This document shows, piece by piece, positions 1-7,865 of a DNA stretch of 46,606 bases (the stretch's first letter is position 1; every line of letters starts with the position of its first letter). The position numbers were made by a program, and so were the translations under genes. The notes beneath the pieces were generated by a model. It was not told the DNA's origin and searched no databases. It saw nothing but the letters and a program-made list of their open reading frames with translations. The DNA lies in NCBI GenBank assembly GCA_031291575.1, contig JARLIT010000068.1, positions 1 through 46,606 of the forward strand, written 5' to 3'. The stretch comes from Ancalomicrobiaceae bacterium. GTDB taxonomy: Bacteria; Pseudomonadota; Alphaproteobacteria; Rhizobiales; Ancalomicrobiaceae.

Positions 1-2
1 CA

Positions 3-392
3 AGGGTCGACGGCAAAATTGTTTCGGCAACTGTTTCAACGGTCATTCAGCGCGATTCGCGAGATACCGAAAGTACTGTAAGCAATACGACACTAAAATA
101 CCGCGCCAATATTCGTTACGTTTATACGGTGGCGCAACGCGACTTTACCTCGGCGGCGATCACACTGGGATGGTCGCCATTGTACGGTTCCGCTGAGGAT
201 GCGCAGGCCATTACGGCAAGATATCCTGTCGGCGCACATGTGGATGTCTATTACGATCCCGGCAACCCAGATGCCGCCGTTCTCCAGCGGGGGATGAAGG
301 AGGGAACTCTGTCGCCGCTAATCTTGGCGACGATGTTCGGCATCGGCAGCGCGGCGTTCTTCTGGGCGTTCGCGACAATGCACGTCAGCTAG
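3..392 (+). CDS. DUF3592 domain protein, 5' end outside window
   Basis: The reading frame is open from the window edge, so the N-terminus is missing. The visible 129 residues have the DUF3592 layout: a beta-rich segment (VDGKIVSATV near the edge, then RANIRYVYTV), a VGAHVDVYYDPGNPDAAVL block of the kind that ends the domain, and a C-terminal hydrophobic stretch (PLILATMFGIGSAAFFWAF) that reads as a membrane helix. An internal ATG is not the real start, because conserved domain sequence lies upstream of it. The TAG stop is part of a CTAG that is also the outer end of the repeat at 389-554, so the C-terminus may have been set by that insertion. The function of DUF3592 proteins is unknown. Confidence 0.7.
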   Translation, partial: RVDGKIVSATVSTVIQRDSRDTESTVSNTTLKYRANIRYVYTVAQRDFTSAAITLGWSPLYGSAEDAQAITARYPVGAHVDVYYDPGNPDAAVLQRGMKEGTLSPLILATMFGIGSAAFFWAFATMHVS

Positions 393-554
393 CGGAGCGA
401 ATTTGACATTTGAGTCCCCGCCAACTCCGCGGCCAAACTCAAATGTCAAATTAAAATCTCCATTAAAATCAATGAATTGCCAGTAGTCCTGGGACTCCGA
501 CATTTGCGCAAGCGCGCGGCGAGTGGGATGCAAATGTCGGAGTCGGACCACTCG
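389..554 (-). repeat. Double-palindrome repeat element, copy 1
   Basis: Two adjacent hairpin modules. The first has perfect 15-bp arms AATTTGACATTTGAG / CTCAAATGTCAAATT around a loop of about 23 nt. The second has arms CCGACATTTGC / GCAAATGTCGG. Reverse-complemented, the whole block aligns end to end with 35602-35769, including the AT-rich linker (caattcattgat). Inner arms are nearly invariant between copies while outer CTAGTGG/CCACTAG ends are eroded here, so this looks like the older copy. The left end coincides with the stop codon of the DUF3592 gene; the right end runs straight into IS630 transposase sequence. Confidence 0.8.
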
Positions 555-700
555 TGCTTGCGAGAGACCGGGGTCGGCAAGACCGCGGTTTGGCGTTGGC
601 AGGAACGATTCATGCGTGAGGGCGTTGAAGGACTCCTGCGTAACAAGGCCCGCCCTTCGCGGCCTCATCCACCGTCGACTTGCCGCCTCCACGCTTGATA
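553..700 (+). pseudogene. IS630-family transposase, N-terminal HTH fragment
   Basis: The translation reads CLRETGVGKTAVWRWQERF and then MREGVEGLLRNKARPSR. This is the helix-turn-helix and linker segment typical of IS630-family transposases (compare the usual TVWRWQERF..EGV.GLLRDKTRPSR pattern). There is no start codon in frame before it; the sequence immediately upstream is the repeat at 389-554. Similarity stops after the RPSR motif. The matching C-terminal tail lies at 1118-1300 on the same strand, so the two are probably halves of one element. Confidence 0.7.
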
Positions 701-761
701 CGTATTTTTACGTTGACACCCGCATTGCTTGTTTTGGTCTCCGATTCTAAGGGACATCCAA

Positions 762-1070
762 ATGGAAGATAAGAGCAGCACAAACTCCAGCTTCTGGCCC
801 ATCGTCAATGCACTTGTATCAGTCTTTGTAGTTATGGCATCTCTATACTCATGCTTTTCCGGTCCACACAGCCTCGGTCGGCAGACGTACACTCCGGTGA
901 CGGATCAGGTTCCGACACCTGCCGTCGACACAAGAACCCCAGAAGAACGCGCAAGAGCCGCCGAAAATGATAGAATAATTGGTGAATTACTGCGAAACGG
1001 ACGACAGATGCTCAACACGGTTCCCCGGACCGATGAGGGACCAATCGGTTCGGAAAGGCCGAAACAGTAG
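762..1070 (+). CDS. Small hypothetical membrane protein
   Basis: A 102-residue product. The ATG at 762 is chosen over an in-frame TTG at 729 because it has an AGGGA ribosome-binding site seven bases upstream. A hydrophobic segment (about residues 11-32, FWPIVNALVSVFVVMASLYS) could be a membrane anchor or an uncleaved signal. The rest is polar, with an acidic/basic region rich in E and R that may form a helix. I do not recognise the family. The gene lies between the N- and C-terminal fragments of a dead IS630 transposase, so it may be a passenger or a chance ORF. Base composition here is less G+C-rich than the window's core genes. Confidence 0.45.
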   Translation: MEDKSSTNSSFWPIVNALVSVFVVMASLYSCFSGPHSLGRQTYTPVTDQVPTPAVDTRTPEERARAAENDRIIGELLRNGRQMLNTVPRTDEGPIGSERPKQ

Positions 1071-1117
1071 ATTTCGATTAGATCGCGGGCTGGGCAACCA
1101 CGCCCGGTCAGTTCGCC

Positions 1118-1300
1118 ACCGGCCATTGGATACGGCGCGGTGTCTTCAAGTCGGTCTCGCACCTGCAGGACGCCATCCGGCGATTCATCAGGGACCGCAC
1201 CCGAAATCGGCAACGCCTTCGTCTGGCTCGCCGACCCAAATGAAACCAACGCTGCGGTCAAACGTGGGTGCCAAGCGCTAGATTCGCTCCACTCGTCGAG
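1118..1300 (+). pseudogene. IS630-family transposase, C-terminal fragment (frameshifted)
   Basis: One frame gives RRGVFKSVSHLQDAIRRFI; after a frameshift near 1195 a second frame gives FVWLADPNETNAAVKRG and QALDSLHS. Together these reproduce the C-terminus of IS630-type transposases, where a (R)RGVF.SV.DLQ.AI.RFI segment is followed by KPFVW.ADP...I.AVKRG...L.S.H. It carries no start and cannot be translated as one protein. It pairs with the N-terminal piece at 553-700; the intervening catalytic part is missing. Confidence 0.75.
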
Positions 1301-1362
1301 CAAAGCCAATACTCGATCCGGAAAGCCCCTTCGATTCCTGTATCATCTTTAAGGTCACGGTC

Positions 1363-1878
1363 ATGACACTGCGATTATCCATTTTGACACTTGGTCTAGC
1401 AGTTCTATTCGCTGCAAACGCGGCTAACGCGATGAGCACGGGCGCTCCTGCGCACACCGCGACGGTTGAGCCGCGCAGCATCATCGAAGCGGTCTATGAT
1501 GACGCAGTCCACGGCGAGACGCTCGACTGGCTGGGTGCCGGCCAACGCCGCAAGTACTTGTCGAAATCCCTGAGCGCCTTATGGGCCAAGTCGGACGCCA
1601 AGAAGCCGCCCTATGGCGATTCCGGCCCGATCGATTTCGATATCACGGCGGACACCAACGGCGCGGAGCTGAGGACATTTGTCATTACAGTCCCGAAACA
1701 GACGGCCAATAGAGCGAGCGTTTCTGTCCAGCTCGGGTACTCGGTGCCAAGTCCAGAGGGTCAACACGTTGTCATCTATGATTTCCGACGCGAGAATGGA
1801 CGTTGGAAGGTCGATGAGATCCGCACCAAGATCTGGTCGGTCCGGACCCTTCTCTCAAACTGGCTGAATCAGCGGTAG
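1363..1878 (+). CDS. Secreted DUF3828-like protein
   Basis: A 171-residue protein with a clear signal peptide (MTLRLSILTLGLAVLFAANA, likely cleavage after ANA near residue 23). The mature part has the fold signature of DUF3828-type proteins: an N-terminal helix pair (IIEAVYDDAVHGETLDWLGA, then YLSKSLSALWAKSD), a YGDSGPIDFDITADTNGAEL segment, and a C-terminal sheet ending VVIYDFRRENGRWKVDEI. Start chosen at the ATG that opens the signal peptide; AAGG lies about nine bases upstream. Members are periplasmic or exported proteins without established function. The gene follows the IS630 remnant and looks intact. Confidence 0.65.
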   Translation: MTLRLSILTLGLAVLFAANAANAMSTGAPAHTATVEPRSIIEAVYDDAVHGETLDWLGAGQRRKYLSKSLSALWAKSDAKKPPYGDSGPIDFDITADTNGAELRTFVITVPKQTANRASVSVQLGYSVPSPEGQHVVIYDFRRENGRWKVDEIRTKIWSVRTLLSNWLNQR

Positions 1879-2463
1879 ACGCACGCCAGAGGGCAAGATT
1901 GCCGAGTAACCAAACAAATTTTACTTTCTTTGAGCTCTTTTCGTTCGTGCCCCGAAACGGACACGCCACGCATGCGAGCGGGCCGGACCGCAGCCGCTTG
2001 GGTGTCCGGCCGAACGGGAGGCGGCAGATTGCGAATTCAAGGAACTTGCCGACGCGCATGTCATCAATCCGACGGGCGAAGCCAAGATCCCGACTCCCGC
2101 GGGTTCGGAGCGTGATGCTCTCGAGGTCCCTGGCCGTGTTCCGTGATGGTCGCGCAACCTTGCGGGGAGCAGCCGATGGTTCCAGGAGGGGTTCTGGTTG
2201 GCGACAACAAATTGGAGCCGATGGACAGACCGATGACCGATGAGATGATCGGTCTCCGAGCGATGCACGAATGCTCGCAGTCCACGCCGCAAGGAGGGAG
2301 ATGATTTGCGAATGACGGTCCAGAAGCGGCCGAATTCCCACAATTCGCCCATATCCTAAGTAGTACAAATGAGCAGATCTAAAATTAACCTCTTCTCGAT
2401 AAATACGTCGCTAACACTTACCAAAGAGCCCGCACCCCCGAGGGCCCGGTTAGGAGTCTCCCC
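1879..2463. other. Intergenic stretch, 585 bp
   Basis: No gene is supported. It begins AT-rich after the DUF3828-like gene, becomes G+C-rich without a consistent reading frame, and contains the small IS256 scrap at 2233-2271. The last 100 bases are again AT-rich and probably hold the promoter of the chemotaxis receptor; I could not pick out a convincing -35/-10 pair. Confidence 0.5.
2233..2271 (+). pseudogene. IS256-family transposase, N-terminal scrap
   Basis: ATG followed by TDEMIGLRAMHE matches the first residues of IS256 (Mutator) transposases of Rhizobiales, which commonly begin MTDEM..LR.L.EKSADADLLREM. Similarity ends after 13 codons. On its own it is too short for certainty, but the same start occurs in a longer remnant at 5932, which supports the reading. 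Confidence 0.4.
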
Positions 2464-4137
2464 ATGCGATTCGGTGTGCGCGGCCGCCTGTTCCTTCTCG
2501 TCGGGCTGTTCGCCCTGGGATGCGGCGTTGTGGCAGGTGCCTCGGTCTGGCTGCAACGTGGCCAACTGATTGAAGCGCGTCAGCGTCAGCTGGAGACCCT
2601 GGTCGACACGGCGCTTGGCGTGTTCGAGGCGTTTCAGGGCCAAGTCAAGGCCGGCACGATCGCTGAAGACAAGGCGCGCGAGGCGGCGCTGGCCGTCGTG
2701 GCGCAGATGCGCTACGGCGATGGCAACTATTTCTTCGCCCAGACTGGCGAAGGCGTGACGGTAATGATTCCGCCGCGACCCGATCTGGTCGGCAAGCTGC
2801 GCCTGGCCGAGCAGGACACCAACGGCAAATACTTCATTCGCGAAATGAAGGACCTGGTCGATCGTAACGGCAAGGCCTTCGTTTCCTACACATTCAAGAA
2901 ACCGAGCACCGGCCAGATCGTCGACAAAACCACTTTCGTCAAGATGTTCAAGCCGTGGAACCTGTCGATCGCGACAGGAGTCTACATGGACGACATCGAT
3001 GATGAGGTCGCGGCGGTGGCACTGAAAGACGGTGGCGTGACCGCGGCGATCCTGTTGGTCCTCGGCTGCGCGGCGTTCTGGATCGGCAGCGGCATCGCCG
3101 GTCCGCTGTCCACGGTGCGCCGGGCAATGCTCGACCTCGCCGAAGGTCGGCAGACCGATGTCGAGATCGACACCAAACGCACCGACGAACTCGGCGAGAT
3201 GGCCAAGGCGGTGCTGGTATTCCGCGATAACGCCGTGAAGCGCGACGAGCTGGAAGCGCGAGCCGAAGCCGAGGAAGCGGCCATCGCCGAGCGCCAAGGT
3301 CGGGTCGAGGCAGCGATCGCCGCCTTCCGCAGCGACGTCAAGACCGTGCTCGGAGCCTTCGGCGTCAATGTCGGCGGGCTCGAGGCGACCGCCAGGACGC
3401 TCAGAGGCGTCGCGCAGGAAGCCAGCGAGCAGGCCGTCTCGGCCGCCGGGTCGTCCGAGGAGGCCGCCGGCAACGTCCACAGCGTCGCCTCGGCGGCGGA
3501 AGAATTGGGCGCCTCAGTGCAGGAGATCGGTCGTCAGGTGAGCCAGGCCAACGACATCATCGCCAAGGCCGCGGGCATGGCCGAGCGCACCAATGTGCAG
3601 GTCGAGGCGCTCGCCATCGCGGCCCAGAAGATCGGCGATGTGGTCAGTCTGATCCGGGCCATTGCCGAGCAGACCAACCTTCTGGCACTCAATGCCACCA
3701 TCGAGGCAGCTCGCGCCGGCGAGACCGGCCGCGGCTTCGCCGTGGTCGCCTCCGAGGTCAAGATGCTGGCCAATCAGACCGCCAAGGCGACAGAGGACAT
3801 CGGCACGCAGGTCTCGGGCATCCAGCACGCGACCCGCGAGGCCGTGCAGGCGATCGGCGAAATCAGCGAAACCATGTCTACGGTGCAGCGGTTCACCGCC
3901 GGCATCTCGGCCGCGGTGGAGGAACAGGGCGCCGCCACGCAGGAGATCTCGCGCAACGTCTCCGAAGCTTCGAACGGTACCGCCACCGTGGCGCACAACG
4001 TGTCGTCGGTCACAATCGCCATCAGCGAAGCCAATCGCTCGGCCGAGCAGGTGCTCGAATCGACGGGGGAACTTGCGGAAGCCGGGCGCCGGCTCGAGGG
4101 CTCCGTCGACACCTTCCTGCAGCAGGTGGCGGCCTGA
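2464..4137 (+). CDS. Methyl-accepting chemotaxis protein (sCache-HAMP-MA)
   Basis: A 557-residue inner-membrane chemoreceptor. Order: TM1 (about 9-30); a periplasmic single-Cache-type sensor (about 35-185) with the typical [10 protein letters not shown] motif and a later [10 protein letters not shown]2 (about 191-213); HAMP (about 212-265); and a cytoplasmic signalling coiled coil (about 300-550) whose hairpin tip is [20 protein letters not shown] at about 399-418. It would bind a small ligand, possibly a carboxylate, and control CheA. The start has an AGGAG site seven bases upstream. There is no CheR/B-docking pentapeptide; the protein ends TFLQQVAA. No chemotaxis genes are adjacent, so this is an orphan receptor. 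It is intact although flanked by debris. Confidence 0.93.
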   Translation: MRFGVRGRLFLLVGLFALGCGVVAGASVWLQRGQLIEARQRQLETLVDTALGVFEAFQGQVKAGTIAEDKAREAALAVVAQMRYGDGNYFFAQTGEGVTVMIPPRPDLVGKLRLAEQDTNGKYFIREMKDLVDRNGKAFVSYTFKKPSTGQIVDKTTFVKMFKPWNLSIATGVYMDDIDDEVAAVALKDGGVTAAILLVLGCAAFWIGSGIAGPLSTVRRAMLDLAEGRQTDVEIDTKRTDELGEMAKAVLVFRDNAVKRDELEARAEAEEAAIAERQGRVEAAIAAFRSDVKTVLGAFGVNVGGLEATARTLRGVAQEASEQAVSAAGSSEEAAGNVHSVASAAEELGASVQEIGRQVSQANDIIAKAAGMAERTNVQVEALAIAAQKIGDVVSLIRAIAEQTNLLALNATIEAARAGETGRGFAVVASEVKMLANQTAKATEDIGTQVSGIQHATREAVQAIGEISETMSTVQRFTAGISAAVEEQGAATQEISRNVSEASNGTATVAHNVSSVTIAISEANRSAEQVLESTGELAEAGRRLEGSVDTFLQQVAA

Positions 4138-4196
4138 TCGGGCGCGCATTCTCACCAAGGCGCAACCCGGTGCAAATTCTCCCCGGGGCCACTGGG

Positions 4197-4475
4197 TCAT
4201 TTCAAGTAGGCTCGGCGTCGATGCAGGTCGACGCCAGCTATTGCTCGGAGTGGAACCCGACCGCATGATCGGCGCTTGGCCATCCAGGCGCCCCAGAACA
4301 GGCTGGCGAAGAACCGCAATGGTGGTTCAAAACCGGCATCGGCGAGGAGTTCGGCGACCGCCGGCTCGGACTGAGGCGGGTCGGCGCCCTGCAGGATCTT
4401 GTCGAGCTTGATCTCGACCTCCTCCGGCATCGCGCCCTGCATGCGCCAACGCTCGCCCCAGGCCGCGAGCAAAGT
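4197..4475 (-). pseudogene. Class I SAM methyltransferase, C-terminal remnant
   Basis: The frame reads LLAAWGERWRMQGAMPEEV, then EPAVAELLADAGFEPPLRFF and ASLFWGAWMAKR. This resembles the end of small class I SAM-dependent methyltransferases, where a helix pair is followed by LL.EAGF..P.RFF.....GAW.A.R. The SAM-binding N-terminal half is absent; upstream the sequence switches to an IS5-like N-terminus. It is a truncated gene, probably inactive. The family call rests on pattern recognition only. Confidence 0.45.
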
Positions 4476-4479
4476 CGAC

Positions 4480-4569
4480 GGCTCAGCCGAAGGCGTCCAA
4501 CGGATTGCCGAGATCACTCAGACGCTTCAAGTGATCATCGAAATCGAAGAACCAGGGTGTGTTGCCCAT
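4480..4569 (-). pseudogene. IS5-family transposase, N-terminal scrap
   Basis: From an ATG at 4569 the minus strand reads MGNTPWFFDFDDHLKRLSDL, then GNPLDAFG, a stop, and AVDFA. This matches the N-terminus of IS5-family transposases, which commonly read FFD.D.RL..LS.LGD.L.AF...VDFE. The in-frame stop and the switch to methyltransferase sequence right after it show a dead end-fragment. The remaining stretch to 4758 holds no recognisable gene and may include the old IS left end. Confidence 0.5.
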
Positions 4570-4758
4570 CGCATCGCCTCCAAACCCTCGAAGACAATCG
4601 ACTCAGAAGACGACCAATTCCATCCGGTTTTTGGAACTGCCCAGCTTCCTTGCCTGCTCATCGCTGCTGCTCTCGGTCGCGCCACCTGAGCGCAACGCAG
4701 GCTACGCCGTTGCCTGATCACTGATCGTGTTCAAATGGCATCCTTCACGCGCGACAAG

Positions 4759-5664
4759 CTAGCGTTCAAACCGGCGAGGAGCGATCTTTGAGCGCGCAGC
4801 GCGCAAGAAGTTTTTCACGTCATCTTCCAGAATATCCAGCATACTCTGCCGGCGTTGTTCCCACGGTCTGGCGGTACCGCGCAGTCCAAAGTCGTCGGGA
4901 AGATCTTGCAAATAGGGACGCGCCCAGAGGTGATAGTTCGTCTCGTGACGACGCACGTCACCGGGTGTCAGATTTTCCGTGTAGCGGAAAGACTTGCCTT
5001 CCCACAAGTGTACAGCATAGGTGTGCTCCGAGGTACAAGGCTTCACCGAGTTGAAAATCCATTCAATGTGGCGTTTGCTCCAGAGAGGCCAGAAGAACGC
5101 CCTATAATCCGCAATGTGAATCAAATCGCTATGCTTTTTTGACAAGAAAAAAGGCAATTGTACCGAATGCTCGTTCCAATATTTACTGCTAGATCCACGA
5201 AACGACTTATATTCATTGTACCAAATATTCAAAAATTCGGAGTCAAATTCAGATAGAATCACGGCGTTTGCCGTTCCCCATTGTGACTGCGGGCCCTCAG
5301 CGCCCAGAACGAACTTGTTGTTCAAGAGTCCATCGAACGACTTATGCACGACGACATCGGAATCGAGATAGATGCCACCTTTTTCCTTGAGTTTTTCCAG
5401 TCGAACAACATCGGCCCTGTGCGCGGGGTGATCCACCGGGTTGCCGAAAATTGAGACAGGTGCAGTTATCTTCACAGTATCGATCAGTTTCTTGGTTTCC
5501 GCCCACCATTCATTGTTCGGATCGTACTGATAATAAATATAAGCTTCGGACGGCCGAATCTTGCTGATTGCGCTGGATACGGATACAAAGTGGCTCAGGC
5601 CCCACTCCTTTCCACCGAAATCCGGAGCCATTCCAAAACAAAAGTGGAGTATCTTCGGAATCAT
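4759..5664 (-). CDS. GT32-like glycosyltransferase (Gly_transf_sug, DXD)
   Basis: A 301-residue cytosolic or peripheral glycosyltransferase. It starts IPKILHFCFG, as in sugar-binding DXD glycosyltransferases. Residues 82-88 (HRADVVR) followed by LEKLKEKGGIYLDSDVVV give the canonical DXD (D101-S-D103) that binds the nucleotide-sugar metal. A C-terminal HLWEGKSFR corresponds to the H.W..SW-type motif. AAGGA lies six bases before the ATG. It likely adds a hexose to a surface polysaccharide together with the O-antigen ligase and GT4 enzyme upstream on the same strand. Codon use is clearly more AT-rich than neighbouring core genes, suggesting acquisition. Substrate unknown. Confidence 0.8.
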   Translation of the reverse strand: MIPKILHFCFGMAPDFGGKEWGLSHFVSVSSAISKIRPSEAYIYYQYDPNNEWWAETKKLIDTVKITAPVSIFGNPVDHPAHRADVVRLEKLKEKGGIYLDSDVVVHKSFDGLLNNKFVLGAEGPQSQWGTANAVILSEFDSEFLNIWYNEYKSFRGSSSKYWNEHSVQLPFFLSKKHSDLIHIADYRAFFWPLWSKRHIEWIFNSVKPCTSEHTYAVHLWEGKSFRYTENLTPGDVRRHETNYHLWARPYLQDLPDDFGLRGTARPWEQRRQSMLDILEDDVKNFLRAARSKIAPRRFER

Positions 5665-5919
5665 AACTATCCTTTTTCGTAGAACTGTTGGTTCCAGTTC
5701 AACTGACGAGTCCCGCTTGGCACGTCAAACGTGCAGATGCAGCACGAGTCGTGGATATGCATAACCATCGTCTTCCAGGATTGCGAGCCATAGCGTGCCG
5801 GAACTGAGGCCGCCAAGGCGCAAAGCCAACCGGACCGCGCGCCTTAGCAGCCACACGGGTATGCGGAAGTCGTTGATGCGGTCCGGTCGGGTCTGGATTG
5901 CGACGCGGTTCGCAGACCG

Positions 5920-6230
5920 ATGTACCGACCGAAGACCGACGAGATGATGGGGGCGAACGGCCAGAACGATAAAGCCCCCGATGCAGATATTTTACGCGAG
6001 ATGGTCGGCTGCCCGACCGAGCGTCCGACCGGGATGGAGGTCGGCGCGTTTGACCGGGGCCGGTTTTGGCCCGAAGAGCGCCGGCCACCAGGGGCCGCGC
6101 AACGGCTATGCCGATCGGAATCGGCACACCCGCGCCGGGACAGCCAAGCTGCGCATACCGCGCTTGCGCACCGGCAGCCATTTTCCGGGAATACGCGAAC
6201 CGCCCCCGCTGACCAAGCAGGTGCAGACGC
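5920..6230 (+). pseudogene. IS256-family transposase, N-terminal remnant (frameshifted)
   Basis: One frame reads KTDEMMGANGQNDKAPDADI and LREMVGC, then ME-VGAFDRG; the next frame continues RLTGAGFG, RNGYADRNRHTRAG, TAKLRIPRLRTGSHFPG and IREPPP. This is the N-terminal third of an IS256/Mutator transposase (MTDEM...SADADLLREM..., GAGYGE...RNGYRDR...TRAGTVELRIPKLR.GSYFP.FLEPRR) with at least one frameshift and no catalytic domain. It lies between two minus-strand polysaccharide genes and interrupts that locus. The preceding 5665-5919 holds an unassignable minus-strand frame and nothing I can name. Confidence 0.75.
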
Positions 6231-6256
6231 GGGTGTTCGTTCCAGCCGGCGCACAT

Positions 6257-7540
6257 TCAAAGCCTCTCCATAGCTGGCAGCGCATGCAAACGGTCGCTGC
6301 GCTCCGTTGCAAAGAGGTGGAGGGTACAAAAGAAAAACAGGATGGATGCGAGATTGGTGGACCGCAACAGATAGGTTTCAGTGACATTGATCACCGCAAA
6401 GAGTGCCAGAAACCCGGCCATCAGCGTTTTCGTTTCCATGGCACCCGAGTTGGTCCAAGGGTTCATGCCAGCCAGCGCGAATGCGCTTGCAAGAAAAAGG
6501 ACGACGCCGATCAATCCGCAGTCGCAGAAAATCGCTAGATACCCGTTATGATAGTTATCGAGAACCCAGGTGTGGCTTCCCAGGAACGCTTCAATGACGT
6601 CCTTGCGAGTCCAGAAACCATCAAGGCCGTAACCGAATACCATGGAATCTCCGGTTATCCAGTCGATCGCGTGTTTCCAAATCTTAGTTCTTTCGGTGAA
6701 GTCGACCTCGATGCCGTCAAAGCTGAGATAATCGGCGTTCGTGGACCAGAGCATGCTGAAGAAGACGGCCGATACGGCAAGAGCTGCGATCGGAATGACG
6801 GTCAGGACACGGGCGACTGCGCTGAAGCGTTTTGACAGAAAACCGAGTGCGACAGCTAGCGCCGTCAGTCCAGCCCCTCCTCGAGACCCCGAGCCGACCA
6901 TCGTCGTGAGCGCCACAGCAGCGACTACGACGTGGTAGCCGCGCCAGGCCATGCCCCGGCGGGCCGTGAATCGCATCGCCGCCAGATAGAACAGGATCGC
7001 CGACGTGATGCCGAGCGTCTGTTTCTGGTCGAAGACGCCGGACCACTGGCCAGGATGTTGCCAGTCCTCCACCACGGCGATGTCAGGCCGCACGAGGACA
7101 AGGGCTAGCGAGACGGCGATAAGCACGAAGAGGGCGCCGACGACTGTATCGATCACCTCTTCAACGTCTTGGGTGAGTACGAGGAGGTACACAGCAAAGC
7201 AGTTGAAAGCGAGGACGACCCCCTTGGCGAGCGCGGCAGGACCGGCCCACAGTGAGCTGAGCACCGCATAGAAAATGAATGCGCAGAAGATTCCGACGCG
7301 CCGATCCCAATCATGGCGATCGACGCGCGCAAAGGGTAGCGACACAACTGCGACTGCGAACCAAAGCGTTTCGACCACTTGCTGCTGCAGCTGCCCGCTG
7401 CGCTCGGGATCAAGCAGACCAAGCGCGAAATTGCCGGTGGAGATCAGCACGATCAGAAAGACGAGGCATAGTCCGGCAATCTGCGCCACCCTTGCGGTCG
7501 ACGCGCGTGGCGTTGAGGCGAAAATTGGCCGCGTGGTCAT
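6257..7540 (-). CDS. O-antigen ligase family protein (Wzy_C)
   Basis: A 427-residue polytopic membrane protein with about 10-12 hydrophobic helices. Key features of the WaaL/Wzy superfamily are present: a helix leading to TTMVGSGSRGGAGLTALAVA (the conserved SGSRG.. segment), a following periplasmic loop with RTKIWKHAIDW and GYGLDGFW, and later NYHNGYLAI, the usual N.YL motif. Start placed at the ATG at 7540 with GGAG eight bases upstream; an upstream in-frame extension lacks support. It would ligate or polymerise undecaprenyl-linked glycans in the inner membrane. It follows the GT4 gene and the truncated ORF on the same strand. Whether it is ligase or polymerase cannot be told from sequence. 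Confidence 0.82.
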   Translation of the reverse strand: MTTRPIFASTPRASTARVAQIAGLCLVFLIVLISTGNFALGLLDPERSGQLQQQVVETLWFAVAVVSLPFARVDRHDWDRRVGIFCAFIFYAVLSSLWAGPAALAKGVVLAFNCFAVYLLVLTQDVEEVIDTVVGALFVLIAVSLALVLVRPDIAVVEDWQHPGQWSGVFDQKQTLGITSAILFYLAAMRFTARRGMAWRGYHVVVAAVALTTMVGSGSRGGAGLTALAVALGFLSKRFSAVARVLTVIPIAALAVSAVFFSMLWSTNADYLSFDGIEVDFTERTKIWKHAIDWITGDSMVFGYGLDGFWTRKDVIEAFLGSHTWVLDNYHNGYLAIFCDCGLIGVVLFLASAFALAGMNPWTNSGAMETKTLMAGFLALFAVINVTETYLLRSTNLASILFFFCTLHLFATERSDRLHALPAMERL

Positions 7541-7598
7541 GGCTCGTTCTCCAAGCCCCTGCAAGTACCTCAGGCTCGCTGCCCGGCACTGGACGACC

Positions 7599-7865
7599 TT
7601 AGTCACCGGTACCTCGGGCTGCAGCAGTGATGTGTCGGTCTACTGCACCAGCGAACGGCCACACCTGCATCTGGGCGAATGCGGGTGTGGCTGTTGGCCG
7701 CGTCAACAGCCGGTCGAGCTTAATTGCGAGCCGCAGAAGACGCGAGTGGGCATCGCCGATAACGAGCCGAAGGCGAACGTCGAAGCGCTGCGCCATAAGG
7801 TCCGCCGCGAAATCGCGAATCCACGGTCGAAGGCGAGCAGCATCGGCAACGAGACGGGTTCTCAC
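7599..7865 (-). pseudogene. Truncated formyltransferase/sugar-transfer-like ORF
   Basis: 88 codons from a GTG that overlaps the GT4 stop codon in a GTGA arrangement, implying translational coupling. The start reads RTRLVADAARLRPWIRDFAA and LMAQRFDVRLRLVIG, then KLDRLLTRPT. This recalls the N-terminus of large formyltransferase-like polysaccharide proteins (LLD...L..W...L...L...G...V.L.I... LERLLYR). Those proteins run to several hundred residues; here the frame stops at 7599 and no continuation is visible before the ligase start at 7540. I read it as a 3'-truncated gene. The family assignment is tentative. Confidence 0.4.

Noticed and set aside
5700..5919. Minus-strand open frame RINDFRIPVWLLRRAVRLAL...
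   Set aside because: No start, no family recognised, not enough to call a gene remnant.
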